A stretch of DNA of 64,000 nt from a bacterium (lineage in GTDB: Bacteria; Latescibacterota; Latescibacteria; Latescibacterales; Latescibacteraceae). The notes under the pieces were generated by a model. The model made no database searches. It was given only the letters and a program-made list of their open reading frames with translations, and was not told the origin of the DNA. Positions 16,820-26,104 of the stretch are shown here, one piece after another. Within the stretch, counting starts at the first letter, position 1, and each line of letters begins with the position of its first letter. The stretch covers positions 20,395 through 84,394 of the forward strand of contig JAJFUH010000050.1 in NCBI GenBank assembly GCA_021372535.1, given 5' to 3'. The translations under genes and the position numbers were made by a program.

Positions 16820-17791
16820 ATGGATGCTCTGTCATCTGAAAAATCGAGTACGGAGTTTGTCAAACAATCCAATAACACCAAATTATATGTGTTTATTGGA
16901 TTGTTAGTCGTTCTTGCCGCTCTGTCAGCCTGGCAGTTCTGGTCAATCAACAATAAAAACAATCAGATAAGTGTATTGCAGCAGGAAAAGCTTGCAGGTG
17001 AGACCGAACAGCAGAAACTCAAAGCTTCCATTACCGAAATCACCGATACCATCAATGAAGTTGCCAACAAACTCCAGGATGTCCGTAAAAAACAGGTCGC
17101 TATCAGCGATATCGTTACACGTTCAGAGGTAAATAATACACAGAAAGCCCAGATCATTAATGACATTACCGCTATTGAGGGACAGCTCCAGCAGGATAAA
17201 AAAGATGTCGAAGGTCTGTTGGCCAAAATGAAAAAAACCGATATCAGAATCAAGTCTCTTGAGAAGATGGTAACTTCCCTCAAGAAAGAAATAGAGAAGA
17301 ATGAAAAATCGATAGCTGAATTGAGAAGCACTATTGAAGAGAAAGATGTCATTATTAAAAATACACAGTATTCTCTGAAAACTACCGAAGATAACCTCAA
17401 GGTTGCACAAGGCGATCTCGATCAGACCAGAGCTGATCTTCAGGACACCAGGAATGTTCTCGAGGAGACCAGAAATACTGCTTATTATGTGATCGGCAGC
17501 AAGGATGAACTGAAAGCGGAAAACATTCTTTCAGAAAGCGGCAGATTCTACCAGAAGAAGAGCGTTGATCTTGCCGGTGAATTTGACACGGCTGCTTTCA
17601 CGAAAATTGATATAACCAAACAGAAAGTATTCGCGGTCAACTGCAGCGCTAAAGATGTAAAACTGTTTCCGCTTCGGAGTGATTCGAGCTATAAGCTGGA
17701 AGAAACGGAAAAAGGCAAGTCGGTCCTGACCGTGGTCAATCCTGAAAAATTCTGGAAGATTCCGTATGTGGCCATAGTGGTCAAGGGATAA
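16820..17791 (+). CDS. Membrane-anchored coiled-coil protein of unknown function
   Basis: This 323-residue protein starts behind CAGGAGGAGG. A short cytoplasmic N-terminus is followed by one transmembrane helix (about residues 21-44, KLYVFIGLLVVLAALSAWQF). A long coiled coil follows (about 50-220), including repeats such as LDQTRADLQDTRNVLEETRN. A compact C-terminal domain (about 222-323) begins AYYVIGSKDELKAENIL and ends FWKIPYVAIVVKG. Proteins with this coiled-coil plus YVIGSKxEL domain layout occur in Bacteroidetes and relatives as uncharacterised envelope proteins. The C-terminal domain is probably periplasmic or extracytoplasmic. Heavy upstream regulation (long leader) and a strong terminator suggest a stand-alone, highly expressed gene. 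Function unknown. Confidence 0.85.
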   Translation: MDALSSEKSSTEFVKQSNNTKLYVFIGLLVVLAALSAWQFWSINNKNNQISVLQQEKLAGETEQQKLKASITEITDTINEVANKLQDVRKKQVAISDIVTRSEVNNTQKAQIINDITAIEGQLQQDKKDVEGLLAKMKKTDIRIKSLEKMVTSLKKEIEKNEKSIAELRSTIEEKDVIIKNTQYSLKTTEDNLKVAQGDLDQTRADLQDTRNVLEETRNTAYYVIGSKDELKAENILSESGRFYQKKSVDLAGEFDTAAFTKIDITKQKVFAVNCSAKDVKLFPLRSDSSYKLEETEKGKSVLTVVNPEKFWKIPYVAIVVKG

Positions 17792-17863
17792 ATTCCTGCG
17801 ACAGGTACGCATCAGTATTGACATGCTGGTTCTGATTATTTTATAATAATAACACTGCTGCTT

Positions 17864-17903
17864 TAAAAGAAGGATTTGCGGAAGTCCGTAAATCCTTCTT
17901 TTT
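17864..17903 (+). terminator. Rho-independent terminator of the coiled-coil gene
   Basis: The stem AAAGAAGGATTT pairs with AAATCCTTCTTT around a small inner GCGGA/TCCGT extension and runs into a T tract. It lies about 75 bases after the stop codon. Confidence 0.88.
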
Positions 17904-17982
17904 ACCTTGGAAGAAGCGTATTATATGCATTGAGGATAAATATATACTTGTTTGACTGTTTCCCGGTTAAAGGATTGATAGT

Positions 17983-19260
17983 ATGAACTTTCAGGTGATT
18001 ACAACTATCGCTGTTTTTGTGGTTGTATATCTCATTATTTCATTTGAATTGATAAATAAAGCATATATTGCCCTTTTAGGTGCAGGACTTTTTCTTGTTT
18101 TAAAAATCATTCCCGTCGATACAGCCTTCAGCAAAGTTGATCTGAAAGTCATATCCATTCTTATCTCCACTATGATTATCGTCAATATTCTGAAAAAGAC
18201 CGGTGTTTTTCAATATCTAGCCATAAAATCCTCAAAGATGGTTAAAGGCGATCCGATAAAAATTCTTATTTTACTTATGGTTATTACGGCAGTGATATCG
18301 GCATTCCTTCCCAATGTTACAACTATCATGATTTTAGGCCCGGTTTCAATCCTGATTGCAGTCGAGCTCGGTATTTCACCTGTTCCGTTTCTTATTCTGC
18401 TTGCCGTTGCATCGAATATCGGCGGTACTGCCACATTGATCGGCGATCCTCCCAATATCATGATAGCTTATGGCGCAAATCTGACGTTTAACGCGTTTAT
18501 ATTCAACCTGAGCCCGCTTATTCTTGTCATAATGGTGGGCAGTGTTGGTATTACCTATGTATTGTTCAAAAAAGTTCTTGTCGTACCTTTTGAACGCCGG
18601 GCACGTATTATGGAGTTTGATGAAACAAAGACAATCACCGACAAGCCGTTTCTTATTAAGTCCCTCGTCGTACTTGGGCTCGTGATCGCAGGATTCTTAT
18701 TTTATAATGTGATAAATCTTGATCCGGCGATCGTAGCGGTTTTCGGTGCCACGGTGCTTATGGTAATCACGAAAAACAAACCTGATGAAATTTTCGGCGA
18801 GGTCGAATGGACGACCATATTCTTTTTTGTCGGGCTTTTTATTATGGTCGGAACGCTCGAAGAGCTCGGTGTTATCAATTATCTTGCGCATGGAATGACA
18901 AAATTGTCCGGAGGTAATATTAAGACCGCGGCAATTACCATTGTCTGGGGATCGGGTATCCTGTCCGGATTCATCGACAATATCCCGTTTGTTGCGACAA
19001 TGATTCCACTGATCAAGGACTTGAACTTACATATCGATCCGTCAGTCGGCAACGTACTCTGGTGGTCGCTTTCCGCAGGCGCCTGTCTCGGCGGAAATCT
19101 CACCCTGGTCGGCGCTTCAGCCAATGTCATTTCGGCCGGTATCGCCCAAAAAAACGGGTATACCATTACATTCATGGATTTTACAAAATACGGAGTTATC
19201 TACACCGTCATTTCTCTCATTGTCACAACTATCTATATATATGTAAGATATCTGTTATGA
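17983..19260 (+). CDS. ArsB/NhaD-type ion transporter (SLC13/IT superfamily)
   Basis: This 425-residue protein has about 11-12 hydrophobic helices. It matches the ArsB/CitM/NhaD (ion transporter) superfamily: the inverted repeats carry SAFLPNVTTIMILGPV (about residue 106) and, in the second half, SGFIDNIPFVATMIPL (about 327). ASNIGGTATLIGDPPN near 145-160 is the family signature, with a matching SAGACLGGNLTLVGASAN in the second half. Members export arsenite or exchange Na+/H+ or carry dicarboxylates. With no ars regulator or ATPase nearby, Na+/H+ or anion transport is more likely, but the substrate is not readable. The next gene is another cation antiporter 52 bp downstream, which supports an ion-homeostasis pair. 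Confidence 0.9.
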   Translation: MNFQVITTIAVFVVVYLIISFELINKAYIALLGAGLFLVLKIIPVDTAFSKVDLKVISILISTMIIVNILKKTGVFQYLAIKSSKMVKGDPIKILILLMVITAVISAFLPNVTTIMILGPVSILIAVELGISPVPFLILLAVASNIGGTATLIGDPPNIMIAYGANLTFNAFIFNLSPLILVIMVGSVGITYVLFKKVLVVPFERRARIMEFDETKTITDKPFLIKSLVVLGLVIAGFLFYNVINLDPAIVAVFGATVLMVITKNKPDEIFGEVEWTTIFFFVGLFIMVGTLEELGVINYLAHGMTKLSGGNIKTAAITIVWGSGILSGFIDNIPFVATMIPLIKDLNLHIDPSVGNVLWWSLSAGACLGGNLTLVGASANVISAGIAQKNGYTITFMDFTKYGVIYTVISLIVTTIYIYVRYLL

Positions 19261-19312
19261 CGATACGCATTTCCTGTTCTGCTTTTCTGTAAAGGAGAGG
19301 TTGGCGCAGCGT

Positions 19313-20389
19313 ATGACCATGATCTTTTTCATCCTTGGACTCGGAGCGCTCGTTCTTGGCGCCGAGATGCTCGTACGCGGCGCATCGCGGCTTGCGGCAG
19401 CGGTCAGAATTTCATCCCTCGTCATCGGACTTACCGTGGTTGCGTTCGGAACCAGTTTCCCCGAACTGGCGGTAAGTGTTCAATCCGCGTTTCTCGGTCA
19501 GGCGGATATCGCGCTCGGCAATGTTGTCGGCAGTAATATCTTCAACGTACTCTTAATCCTCGGTATATCAGCTCTCATTGTCCCTCTCAGGGTTTCTCAT
19601 CAGCTTGTACGGTTTGATGTCCCGATAATGATCGGTGTCTCGATTCTTTTATTCATGATGAGCCTTGACGGAAAAATCGGCAGAGCGGACGGGATTATAC
19701 TGTTTTCCGGAATCGTGGCATATACGGCCTGGCTTTTCCGTAAAGGCTCAAAAACTGTTGAGGAGCCCGGATCGGTTCAGGCAGCCGGATCAACGAAAGA
19801 TGTGACAATTTATTATTTTATACTCCAGATTGTGCTGCTTCTTTCAGGTTTGGTACTTCTCGTTATCGGGTCACGGTGGCTCGTGCAAAGTGCGATTGTG
19901 ATTGCCCATACACTGGGATTGAGCGAGCTCGTGGTGGGTCTGACCATCGTTGCAGCAGGCACCTCGCTTCCTGAAGTTGCCACGTCGATCGTTGCCAGCA
20001 TCCGCAGGGAACGTGACATCGCCGTCGGCAATGTCGTGGGAAGTAACATTTTCAACATACTGTCGGTGCTCGGTGTTTCAGCATCCATTGCCCCGGACGG
20101 TATCCGTGTCGCGCCATCGGCGCTCCATTTTGACATTCCCGTCATGGTCGCGGCTGCGGTAGTGTGTCTGCCGGTTTTTTTTACCGGGAGAATCATAGCG
20201 CGGTGGGAAGGGGCGCTTTTCCTCGGTTATTATGGCGCATATACGCTCTATCTTATAATGGCCTCGTCACATCATAATGCACTGCCCGTGTTCAACAGCG
20301 TCATGATGATGTTTGTTATTCCGCTTACGGTGCTGGTGTTGGGAGGATCACTTTTGCAGAGTTTCAGGGGGCAATCAGGTGATGGGTAA
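19313..20389 (+). CDS. Calcium/sodium antiporter, CaCA family (YrbG-like)
   Basis: This protein of about 358 residues has two homologous halves of five helices. The alpha repeats are VVAFGTSFPELAVSVQSAF with ALGNVVGSNIFNVLLILG in the first half, and IVAAGTSLPEVATSIVASI with AVGNVVGSNIFNILSVLG in the second. The Glu of each G-T-S-x-P-E motif coordinates the cation. Family members exchange Ca2+ for Na+ or H+ at the inner membrane. A linker between the halves (about 140-165) is charged and cytoplasmic. ATG 19313 is preferred over TTG 19301, because AAAGGAGAGG directly abuts the TTG. It follows the ArsB/NhaD-type gene and is probably co-transcribed with it. Confidence 0.92.
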   Translation: MTMIFFILGLGALVLGAEMLVRGASRLAAAVRISSLVIGLTVVAFGTSFPELAVSVQSAFLGQADIALGNVVGSNIFNVLLILGISALIVPLRVSHQLVRFDVPIMIGVSILLFMMSLDGKIGRADGIILFSGIVAYTAWLFRKGSKTVEEPGSVQAAGSTKDVTIYYFILQIVLLLSGLVLLVIGSRWLVQSAIVIAHTLGLSELVVGLTIVAAGTSLPEVATSIVASIRRERDIAVGNVVGSNIFNILSVLGVSASIAPDGIRVAPSALHFDIPVMVAAAVVCLPVFFTGRIIARWEGALFLGYYGAYTLYLIMASSHHNALPVFNSVMMMFVIPLTVLVLGGSLLQSFRGQSGDG

Positions 20390-20523
20390 GTCTGATGCCT
20401 GAGTTACCGATGCGGAGGCATGTGCGTTTCACATCACTGCTGTTAAAAAATGGTATTGATTTATAAGTATGTTCAAACGTCTTGTGCGGTTGAAGTAAAA
20501 CTACAATTCTGAAGGGAAAAATT

Positions 20524-20616
20524 ATGTTTGGAATGAGCTTGGAGCAATTGCTGGTTCTGGTATTTTTCCTGGCGCTTGTCATTTTTCTAATTTACAATAT
20601 GAAAATTCAAAAATAA
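20524..20616 (+). CDS. Small membrane peptide, 30 residues
   Basis: A 30-codon frame begins MFGMSLEQLLVLVFFLALVI and ends YNMKIQK, with GAAGGG 8-9 bases upstream of the ATG. It is one transmembrane helix with a short basic tail. The first residues resemble the start of TatA (MFG..., then a short helix) but the FG hinge and amphipathic helix are absent. It could be a truncated TatA-like remnant or a genuine small membrane protein. It follows the antiporter gene by 134 bp. Function unknown. Confidence 0.45.
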   Translation: MFGMSLEQLLVLVFFLALVIFLIYNMKIQK

Positions 20617-20857
20617 CAGGCCGTTATTATTTTTCGAAATGATGATATAAGGAGGTTTTACCGATAAAAAGGTAAGGCGGGAAGTATATTTTAAAAAATC
20701 GGATTTATGTTAAACAACATGTATCAGCTCAGGATTTCTGCTCACAATCCCTCACGACAGTCCACCACAAAACGCCCTATGCAATCTTCCGTCATTGTAA
20801 CCGGTAAAGATGGATTATCGTGTAATCAAAAGCAGCAATTTTCCCCACGCGCACTTT

Positions 20858-21487
20858 CTAACCCATCTCTCCCATGCTGAGCATATCCTTGATTTTCATG
20901 AGCCGTGCGCGGTCGGCGCGGTCGTTTTCCTCGAGCTTGTTTGAAATTGATTTGATGGCCGAACCGAGCGTCGGGATAAGCACATATTCGAGCGCATTCA
21001 CCCGCCGGCGTGTCTTTTCGATCTCCTGAGCCATGCGGAGGACTGCCTCCTCGAGATTGGCGAGTTTCAGGAGCAGGGGGAAGAGGGCGCGGAGCGAGTT
21101 GCTGGCGCGGTCGAAATCGGCTTTTGTCGATACCGTGCTGTAGGTGTTGCGTATATCGAACCCTTTAAGGGTCAGCTCCGGCATGGGAACGCTCATGATG
21201 ATTTTTTTCGCTATGTCCATGTCGAGCCTGGTTTCGTACTCGTCGAGAGCGGCTTCGATAGCCTTTTCGTCCGATGATGCGCCGGCGAGGATAAAAAGAT
21301 GGAGCGTCGCAGGAAGCTCACGGTCGACCTGCTTTCTGAGACGGCCGTATTCCTCGACAATAGGCATGAATGCCTGGAGAAGCCCTTCAAGCTTATCCTT
21401 GAGCAGCTTGTGACCGCGCCGCGCAACGACAAAACGCTTGCGAAGCCCGAGCAGAGCCATTCGTGTCGGGTTGATTTTTATCTGCAT
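20858..21487 (-). CDS. atpD: V-type ATP synthase subunit D
   Basis: This 209-residue central-stalk subunit begins MQIKINPTRMALLGLRKRF, the hallmark N-terminus of V/A-ATPase subunit D (the functional counterpart of F-type gamma). The rest is long helices forming the rotor shaft coiled coil, with RRRVNALEYVLIP near residue 165 as a second conserved block. It is the last gene of the minus-strand operon and sits 6 bp after subunit B. Length is normal for the family (about 200-210). Confidence 0.96.
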   Translation of the reverse strand: MQIKINPTRMALLGLRKRFVVARRGHKLLKDKLEGLLQAFMPIVEEYGRLRKQVDRELPATLHLFILAGASSDEKAIEAALDEYETRLDMDIAKKIIMSVPMPELTLKGFDIRNTYSTVSTKADFDRASNSLRALFPLLLKLANLEEAVLRMAQEIEKTRRRVNALEYVLIPTLGSAIKSISNKLEENDRADRARLMKIKDMLSMGEMG

Positions 21488-21493
21488 AGCTTC

Positions 21494-21955
21494 TCACTTT
21501 GCCGCTTTATAGTACTTTTCAACGTATTCGGGACGGATACGCTTGAGCTCGGTTTTGGGAAGAATGCCGAGCAGTTTCCACCCGAGATCGAGTGATTCCA
21601 CGATGGAACGGTTTTCGTGTTCGCCCTGAGTAATGAATTCAGCCTCGAAATGTTTGGCAAATTCCATGTAAAGAAGGTCCAGCGGGGTGAGCGCCGATTC
21701 ACCGAGCACCACTGCAAGCTCTTCCGCATTCTTGCCGCGTGCATATCCTGCGTAAAGCTGATTCATGACACCGGAATGATCTTCACGGGTTTTGCCTTTG
21801 CCGATTCCCTTGTCCTTGAGACGGGACAGCGAGGGCAGCACATCCACGGGCGGATAAATTCCCTGCGTGTGGAGGGGACGGCTCTGGATGATCTGGCCTT
21901 CGGTGATGTACCCTGTCAGGTCGGGAACCGGGTGAGTTTTGTCGTCCTCGGGCAT
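21494..21955 (-). CDS. Subunit B, C-terminal open portion
   Basis: This is the remainder of atpB after the in-frame stop. The first Met is [16 protein letters not shown] at 21955, but homology begins earlier, directly after the TAA. No ribosome site is evident at this internal Met, so independent translation is unlikely. Confidence 0.6.
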   Translation of the reverse strand: MPEDDKTHPVPDLTGYITEGQIIQSRPLHTQGIYPPVDVLPSLSRLKDKGIGKGKTREDHSGVMNQLYAGYARGKNAEELAVVLGESALTPLDLLYMEFAKHFEAEFITQGEHENRSIVESLDLGWKLLGILPKTELKRIRPEYVEKYYKAAK

Positions 21956-22015
21956 GGTAAGGATAGGAATCTGTGTGATCGATCCACCTTTACCCTGGAT
22001 ACGTCCCGCACGCTC

Positions 22016-22879
22016 TTAGATGGTCGAGAGGTCGGTGTAGAGGTACCCGGGATAGCCGCGACGGCTCGGAACCTCTTTCCGCGCGGCCGATATCTCCCGG
22101 AGCGCTTCGCAGTAATTCGTCATGTCGGTCAGAATCACGAGCACATGCATTTCGAGCTCGTATGCAAGATACTCCGCCGTTGTGAGCGCCATGCGGGGCA
22201 CAGCGATACGTTCGATCGGCGGGTCGTTGGCAAGGTTGATGAACAGCACCGAGCGTTCGAGCGCGCCTGTCCGTCTGAAATCCTCGATAAAGAAATTCGC
22301 TTCCTCGAATGTAATCCCCATTGCAGTGAATACAACGCCGAATTTCTCGCCCGACTTGAGAACGGTCGCCTGACGGGCGATCTGCGCCGCAATGCGGTTG
22401 TGGGGAAGTCCGTTGCCCGAGAACACCGGAAGCTTCTGTCCGCGGACAAGCGGATTGAGAACATCGATGGTCGATATGCCTGTCTGGATGAACTCGTTCG
22501 GAAAGTCACGGGCATACGGGTTCATCGGAATGCCGTTCACGTTGGTATATTTTTCGGGGATAATCGGAGGGCCGCCGTCGATCGGCTGGCCGAATCCATT
22601 GAAAATACGTCCCACCATATCGGGTGAAAGCCCGATTTCCAAGCCTTTTCCGGTAAAACGAATCTGTGTTGTCGCGGGTTCGAGTCCGCTTGTGCCCTCG
22701 AAAACCTGAACCAGTACCGTGTCCTCACGGGTTTCGAGAACCTTACCGCGCCGAATAGTACCGTCCGGCATTTTTATCTCGGCGATTTCACCATAGCCGA
22801 CATTTCCGACGCCTTTAACAAGGATGAGGGGGCCGACTATGTTTTCAACCGTTCGGAATTCTTTTGATGCGGTTATCAT
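22016..22879 (-). CDS. Subunit B, N-terminal open portion (287 codons)
   Basis: This is the part of atpB that would be translated if the TAA at 22016-22018 terminates. It contains the beta-barrel and most of the nucleotide-binding domain but lacks the C-terminal helical domain, so it would not be expected to assemble into the A3B3 hexamer. The start overlaps the atpA stop as ATGA. Confidence 0.7.
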   Translation of the reverse strand: MITASKEFRTVENIVGPLILVKGVGNVGYGEIAEIKMPDGTIRRGKVLETREDTVLVQVFEGTSGLEPATTQIRFTGKGLEIGLSPDMVGRIFNGFGQPIDGGPPIIPEKYTNVNGIPMNPYARDFPNEFIQTGISTIDVLNPLVRGQKLPVFSGNGLPHNRIAAQIARQATVLKSGEKFGVVFTAMGITFEEANFFIEDFRRTGALERSVLFINLANDPPIERIAVPRMALTTAEYLAYELEMHVLVILTDMTNYCEALREISAARKEVPSRRGYPGYLYTDLSTI

Positions 22880-24654
22880 GAATGTTTTGTCTCCGTCAGC
22901 AGAGCGTTAAATTCGTCCTTGATTTTTGTTCTGAGGGTATCGAATGCGTCGAGCTTTGTTTCCTCGATCAGCTTGGCGCGGCTTATTTCCACACGTACCG
23001 GCAGATCGAGCATTGTGTCGAGATCGACACCCTTCGAGAGAGCATCGGAAGCCTGGTGATAAAAGTCCATGATAATATTGAGCATGTGCGACTGCTTGAC
23101 CATGGATGTATAGGTATCGATATCATCGAATGCATTCTGGTGCAGGAAATCCTCGCGCACCATCCGGGCAGCTTCGAGGAGCAGGCGATCGGTCGGTGAC
23201 AGAGAGTCCATACCGACCAGACGGACGAGTTCCTGGAGGTCTGCTTCGCGTTTCAGCATGCTCATGGCTTCCTGGCGGTTTTTAGGCCATGACGGTGAAA
23301 CGTTTTTATCCGCCCAGTTGTCGACGACTTCCTGGTAGAGCGAATAACTCGAAAGCCAGTTGATTGCCGGGAAATGCCGCTGGAAAGCCAGCTGGTCATC
23401 GAGACCCCAGTACACTTTCGTCACACGGAGTGTGCCCTGTACTACGGGATCGGCAAGGTCACCGCCCGGAGGCGATACCGCTCCGATGATGCTGATGCTC
23501 CCCTTGCGCTTATCCTTGCCGAGGCAGGTTACGAGTCCCGAGCGTTCATAGAATGCGGCCAGACGGCTCGACAGGTATGCGGGATACCCTTCCTCGCCGG
23601 GCATCTCCTCGAGACGGCCCGACATTTCACGCATTGCTTCGGCCCAGCGGCTCGTGGAATCCGCCATAAGGGCCACATCGTAGCCCATGTCGCGGAAGTA
23701 CTCCGCAATGGTGATTCCGGTGAACACCGACGCCTCGCGCGCCGCAACGGGCATGTTCGAGGTATTGGCCACGAGAACGGTACGCTCCATGAGGGGTTTG
23801 CCGCTCGATGGGTCCTTGAGGTGAGGGAATTCGAGAAGAACGTCGGTCATCTCGTTTCCGCGCTCGCCGCAGCCGATAAAGATGATAATATCGGTATCCG
23901 ACCATTTCGCAAGCTGGTGCTGGACAACAGTCTTTCCGCTCCCGAAGGGTCCGGGAACGCACCCGGTGCCCCCCTTGGTCATGGGGAAGAACATGTCGAT
24001 AATCCGCTGACCGGTGATAAGCGGGATGACGGGAGGAAGCTTGTCGGCTCGCGGCCTCGATATTCTTACAGGCCAGCGCTGCATGAGCGTGGCGTTATAA
24101 TCGCCGGTTTCCGTTGCGAGAACGGCGATGGTCTCCTCGACGGTGAATTCGCCGGGAGTGATCGACTTGATTTTCCCCTGTACACCGGGCGGTACCATGA
24201 TGCGGTGGACGATAAGCTCGGTCTCCTGTACCGTTCCGAGAATATCCCCCGTGCCAACCTCATCTCCCGCTTTTATGGTCGGGGTAAATGCCCATTTTTT
24301 CTTACGGTCGAGCGCCGGGCTTTCCGCGCCACGCACGATAAAATTTCCGTACTGTTCCATCAGAACATTGAGCGGCCTTTGGACACCATCATATATGGAT
24401 GTCAGGAGTCCCGGTCCGAGTTCCACACTGAGCGGAAGTCCCGTGGGAACAACCGGCTCTCCCGGTGCGATGTCTTCCGTTTCCTCGTAGACCTGAATCG
24501 AGTAGTTATTACCTTTTATTTCGATAATCTCTCCGAAAAGCCCGAGCTTGCCGACACGGACCATCTCGAACATCCTCGATCCGCTGAGACCCCGTGCAAC
24601 GACCAGGGGACCGCTCACTTTGATAACCGTTCCCTCTGACCTTGTATCAACCAT
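22876..24654 (-). CDS. atpA: V-type ATP synthase catalytic subunit A
   Basis: This 592-residue catalytic subunit is full length for the family. It has the N-terminal beta-barrel, the A-subunit-specific insertion (about 115-190), the P-loop [17 protein letters not shown] near residue 233, the catalytic Glu region [13 protein letters not shown], and the [27 protein letters not shown] stretch typical of V/A ATPases (written here in parts). AAGGA precedes the start. It overlaps subunit B by 4 bp, so translation of the two is probably coupled. It hydrolyses or makes ATP in the peripheral V1 sector. Confidence 0.97.
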   Translation of the reverse strand: MVDTRSEGTVIKVSGPLVVARGLSGSRMFEMVRVGKLGLFGEIIEIKGNNYSIQVYEETEDIAPGEPVVPTGLPLSVELGPGLLTSIYDGVQRPLNVLMEQYGNFIVRGAESPALDRKKKWAFTPTIKAGDEVGTGDILGTVQETELIVHRIMVPPGVQGKIKSITPGEFTVEETIAVLATETGDYNATLMQRWPVRISRPRADKLPPVIPLITGQRIIDMFFPMTKGGTGCVPGPFGSGKTVVQHQLAKWSDTDIIIFIGCGERGNEMTDVLLEFPHLKDPSSGKPLMERTVLVANTSNMPVAAREASVFTGITIAEYFRDMGYDVALMADSTSRWAEAMREMSGRLEEMPGEEGYPAYLSSRLAAFYERSGLVTCLGKDKRKGSISIIGAVSPPGGDLADPVVQGTLRVTKVYWGLDDQLAFQRHFPAINWLSSYSLYQEVVDNWADKNVSPSWPKNRQEAMSMLKREADLQELVRLVGMDSLSPTDRLLLEAARMVREDFLHQNAFDDIDTYTSMVKQSHMLNIIMDFYHQASDALSKGVDLDTMLDLPVRVEISRAKLIEETKLDAFDTLRTKIKDEFNALLTETKHS

Positions 24655-24674
24655 AATAAAGTCCTTCCATTATG

Positions 24675-24690
24675 CTTATGAGCTCATAAG
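24675..24690. repeat. Perfect 16-base palindrome in the atpF-atpA gap
   Basis: CTTATGAGCTCATAAG lies in the 102-base gap between atpF and atpA, the second-largest gap in the operon. It could be a protein-binding site or an mRNA hairpin affecting relative expression. No T run follows, so it is not an obvious terminator. Confidence 0.5.
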
Positions 24691-24756
24691 TATCTATTAT
24701 AAAATACCTTACATATTCGAGCGCAACAATGTCATGGCTCCGGCCTTCGCTGTTTG

Positions 24757-25101
24757 TTATGTCTGTCCGTCCGGCTGTGAGTATTTCTGCCCGAGCAGAT
24801 CGACTCCGAGTGCACGCGCCACAAGCGACCGCACCTCCTCCATTCTCGCTCCCGGTGTTACCGACAGTGTCGGTATGGGAAGGAGCATGTTCATGGCATT
24901 TTCACGGAAATCCGTGATCGCTTCGGAACATTTGCCTGCCAGGTCTTCGGTCATCATGACCATGACGGGCTCCGGTGAACGCTTGATTTCGCTCAGTACG
25001 GGGGCGACTTTCGTTTCATCCTCGATTTCCACGAGCTCGCTCCCCAGGGCCTTGAACGGGAGTATATCCGCACGGCGGCCGATCACGACGACTTTAGGCA
25101 T
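24757..25101 (-). CDS. atpF: V-type ATP synthase subunit F
   Basis: This 114-residue protein begins MPKVVVIGRRADILPFKALG and has the small Rossmann-like alpha/beta fold of V/A-ATPase subunit F, which binds the D shaft and regulates rotation. The conserved centre is VMVMMTEDLAGKCSEAI, followed by LLPIPTLSVTPG. GAGGAG precedes the start. It overlaps the end of subunit C by 8 bp, which fits translational coupling. Confidence 0.93.
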   Translation of the reverse strand: MPKVVVIGRRADILPFKALGSELVEIEDETKVAPVLSEIKRSPEPVMVMMTEDLAGKCSEAITDFRENAMNMLLPIPTLSVTPGARMEEVRSLVARALGVDLLGQKYSQPDGQT

Positions 25102-26104
25102 ATTCTCTCCTCAGTGTTTCCATTGCAGCCCTGGGCTCGATTCCGTTGACCAGAGAAGCGAGCGCCAGCCGGAGATTCTCCTGCTCGACAGCATATGCAG
25201 CCAGAAATACGAGAACCTTTTCAGGTCCATATGGTATTCCCCTGTATTCAATCGCTTCATCACGGATCACTTCCTGGGTGCAGGCATCGATATTCTGACG
25301 CAGTTTCTCCGTTCCCTCGGCGCGGAGTTTCCTGAAAACGGTATCGGAAACCTTTCCCGCAAGCGCTTCGGCGGGATTTGATTCGGAGAGGAGCGCGGTA
25401 TCCCGTATCATGGCGGTATACATATCGGGCACGACAAACCACTTCTGGATCACCTCGGCAGGAGTGCCGTTCCAGCGGCTTCTCAGAACAGCGGTCCATG
25501 TCTGGAGCACGGCCATGGTACCGAGAAGGGTCGAGATCGATTGCTCCGGGGCCTGCGATGCAAGGCTGAGCCTGAGGGTACAGACCGCCGAATCGAGAAA
25601 GAGCGATTTGCCAACCGCATCGGTAGTCTGGGGCGCTTCACGGCTTTTGAGCAGGGCTTTGTGAAGGGCGAGCGCTTCGGCTTCTTCGTGAGTCTCCGTC
25701 AGGGTGTCGAACGTGCTTTCGAGTTCAGCAGCCGACCCTCCCCGTGCACTGACACGGAGGAAAAGCGTCCTGAACACGATATACCGTTGCAAAACATCGA
25801 AAAATGAGACCAGAACGTGCGGCGGTGAATCATGTATGATGCCGTCTGTCAGGTCTTTACCGTAGGATGCAAGAAGACTCGCATAATCCTTTATCGATTC
25901 GTCCGACGTGAAAAGCTGACGGTATTGCGTTTTCGCAAGCGACGAGCGTACATCGGACAGCGAGCGGCTCCTGAGCAGCCCTTCGAAAAAGTTCCGGTTG
26001 AGCAGAGCCGTTTCCAGTACGCTTATCCGCCCGCTTACATAGCTCCAGTCGGTGGCCGGTGTAGCCCGGAACGATGAACCGGTTTGTGTCATGTATTCAT
26101 TCAT
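25094..26104 (-). CDS. atpC: V-type ATP synthase subunit C (V0D/AC39 family)
   Basis: This 336-residue, mostly helical protein links the D/F shaft to the membrane K ring. It has the family pattern of an N-terminal Y-x-x-R segment (WSYVSGRISVLETALLNRNFFEGLL), the central helices, and a C-terminal FLAAYAVEQENLRLAL block. Its start overlaps the subunit E stop (ATGA, 26101-26104). Sequence is divergent, but operon position and the C-terminal block make the call secure. Confidence 0.92.
   Translation of the reverse strand: MNEYMTQTGSSFRATPATDWSYVSGRISVLETALLNRNFFEGLLRSRSLSDVRSSLAKTQYRQLFTSDESIKDYASLLASYGKDLTDGIIHDSPPHVLVSFFDVLQRYIVFRTLFLRVSARGGSAAELESTFDTLTETHEEAEALALHKALLKSREAPQTTDAVGKSLFLDSAVCTLRLSLASQAPEQSISTLLGTMAVLQTWTAVLRSRWNGTPAEVIQKWFVVPDMYTAMIRDTALLSESNPAEALAGKVSDTVFRKLRAEGTEKLRQNIDACTQEVIRDEAIEYRGIPYGPEKVLVFLAAYAVEQENLRLALASLVNGIEPRAAMETLRREYA

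Larger units (their letters stand above)
21494..22879 (-). pseudogene. atpB: V-type ATP synthase subunit B gene interrupted by an in-frame TAA
   Basis: Reading straight through one stop, the frame encodes a normal 461-codon subunit B from [16 protein letters not shown] to [11 protein letters not shown]. Residues 1-287 are intact: beta-barrel domain, the degenerate nucleotide site [18 protein letters not shown], and [19 protein letters not shown]. Codon 288 is TAA (minus strand of 22016-22018) where the family has Tyr in ATIYERAGR. The frame then resumes exactly with [20 protein letters not shown] and continues to the natural end. There is no frameshift, and the downstream part shows no decay. 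A TAT/TAC to TAA substitution, a base-call error or recoding would all look like this. Subunit B is the essential non-catalytic A3B3 partner, so true loss would disable the ATPase. It overlaps atpA by 4 bp. Confidence 0.85.

Noticed and set aside
22016..22879. Alternative genetic code with TAA as Tyr
   Set aside because: Several genes in the window end at TAA with normal C-termini, and no other conserved gene has an internal TAA.
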